From: Acidimicrobiia bacterium
GTDB taxonomy: Bacteria; Actinomycetota; Acidimicrobiia; Acidimicrobiales; AC-14
Direction of reading: 5' to 3'
DNA length: 6,284 nucleotides
Assembly (NCBI GenBank): GCA_019243595.1
Contig: JAFAUA010000490.1
Span: 1 to 6,284 of the forward strand
This document shows positions 5,898 to 6,284 of the stretch, one piece after another. The number at the start of each line of letters is the position of its first letter. Position 1 is the first letter of the stretch. The translations under genes and the position numbers were made by a program. Under the pieces are notes generated by a model. That model did no database searches. It worked only from the letters and a program-made list of their open reading frames with translations, and was not told the DNA's origin.

Positions 5898-6284
5898 CCG
5901 ACTGCTCCCTCCATCTGCAGCTCGATGAGCCGGCTCCACTCGACGGCGTACTCCATCGGCAGCGTGCGCGTCACCGGCTCGATGAAGCCGTTGACGATCA
6001 TCCCCATCGCCTGCTGCTCGGAGAGCCCTCGGCTCATCAAATAGAAGAGCTGGTCCTCGCCGACCTTGGACACCGTCGCCTCGTGGCCGATCCGAGCGTC
6101 CTGCTCGTTGATCTCCATGTAGGGATAGGTGTCCGACCGGCTGTCGTTGTCGTCGAGGATGAGGGCGTCGCAGCGCACGTGACTCTTCACGCCGTGGGCG
6201 CCCTCCTCGACCTTGACCAGGCCGCGGTACGAGGTGCGCCCGCCGTCCTTGGAGATCGACTTGGACACGATCGTCGAGCTGGTC
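5894..6284 (-). CDS. sufB: Fe-S cluster assembly protein SufB, C-terminal part (start beyond window)
   Basis: About 130 residues of the C-terminus of SufB; the reading frame stays open through the right edge and the first codons in view ([15 protein letters not shown]) are internal. SufB with SufC and SufD builds Fe-S clusters in the cytoplasm. Recognisable blocks are [70 protein letters not shown] and the terminal MEGAVG. The cysteine of VRCDAL (codon 6172-6170) and the His-Glu of HEAT correspond to the E. coli SufB C405 and H433/E434 cluster-building residues as I remember them, so the part in view looks functional. The stop is TGA at 5896-5894. In most suf operons sufD or sufC would follow directly; here a regulator gene does, overlapping the stop by 4 bases. 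Confidence 0.95.
   Translation of the reverse strand, partial: TSSTIVSKSISKDGGRTSYRGLVKVEEGAHGVKSHVRCDALILDDNDSRSDTYPYMEINEQDARIGHEATVSKVGEDQLFYLMSRGLSEQQAMGMIVNGFIEPVTRTLPMEYAVEWSRLIELQMEGAVG

Overview
This is a high-GC window from what is most likely a free-living actinobacterium, possibly of the Acidimicrobiia type. That guess rests on strong G/C bias at third codon positions, frequent GTG, TTG or CTG starts, very short gaps between genes, and a SufB/SufD-type Fe-S assembly locus. Nearly every base is coding. The longest gap is 72 bp, and I see no tRNA, rRNA, insertion sequence, CRISPR array or phage gene.

Layout from left to right: (1) a minus-strand gene whose product begins as SufD and ends as a glyoxalase-fold (VOC) protein, so it is a chimera or broken sufD; (2) a minus-strand HAD phosphatase resembling MtnX, followed by a terminator-like hairpin just before the sufD start; (3) divergent to it, a plus-strand crotonase with the full catalytic triad spacing of delta3,5-delta2,4-dienoyl-CoA isomerase; (4) a large plus-strand cyclic-di-GMP protein with the order membrane module, PAS, GGDEF, EAL, and a receiver (REC) domain at the C-terminus; (5) a minus-strand VOC protein whose 3' end overlaps the 3' end of gene 4; (6) a minus-strand AraC-type regulator with a DUF6597-like N-terminus, apparently started by CTG; (7) the C-terminal part of SufB, running off the right edge.

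How the parts relate: sufB and sufD normally sit next to each other in that transcriptional order. Here they keep that order and strand but are about 5.4 kb apart. At each end of the intervening block a suf gene abuts unrelated sequence: the sufB stop overlaps the regulator start, and the SufD N-terminus runs into a VOC tail. Either a block of accessory genes replaced most of sufD, or the contig carries a rearrangement or an assembly chimera. The regulator and the intact VOC gene look like a two-gene unit. The c-di-GMP protein keeps all the catalytic residues I can check in both enzymatic domains and is the most unusual intact gene here because of its domain order.
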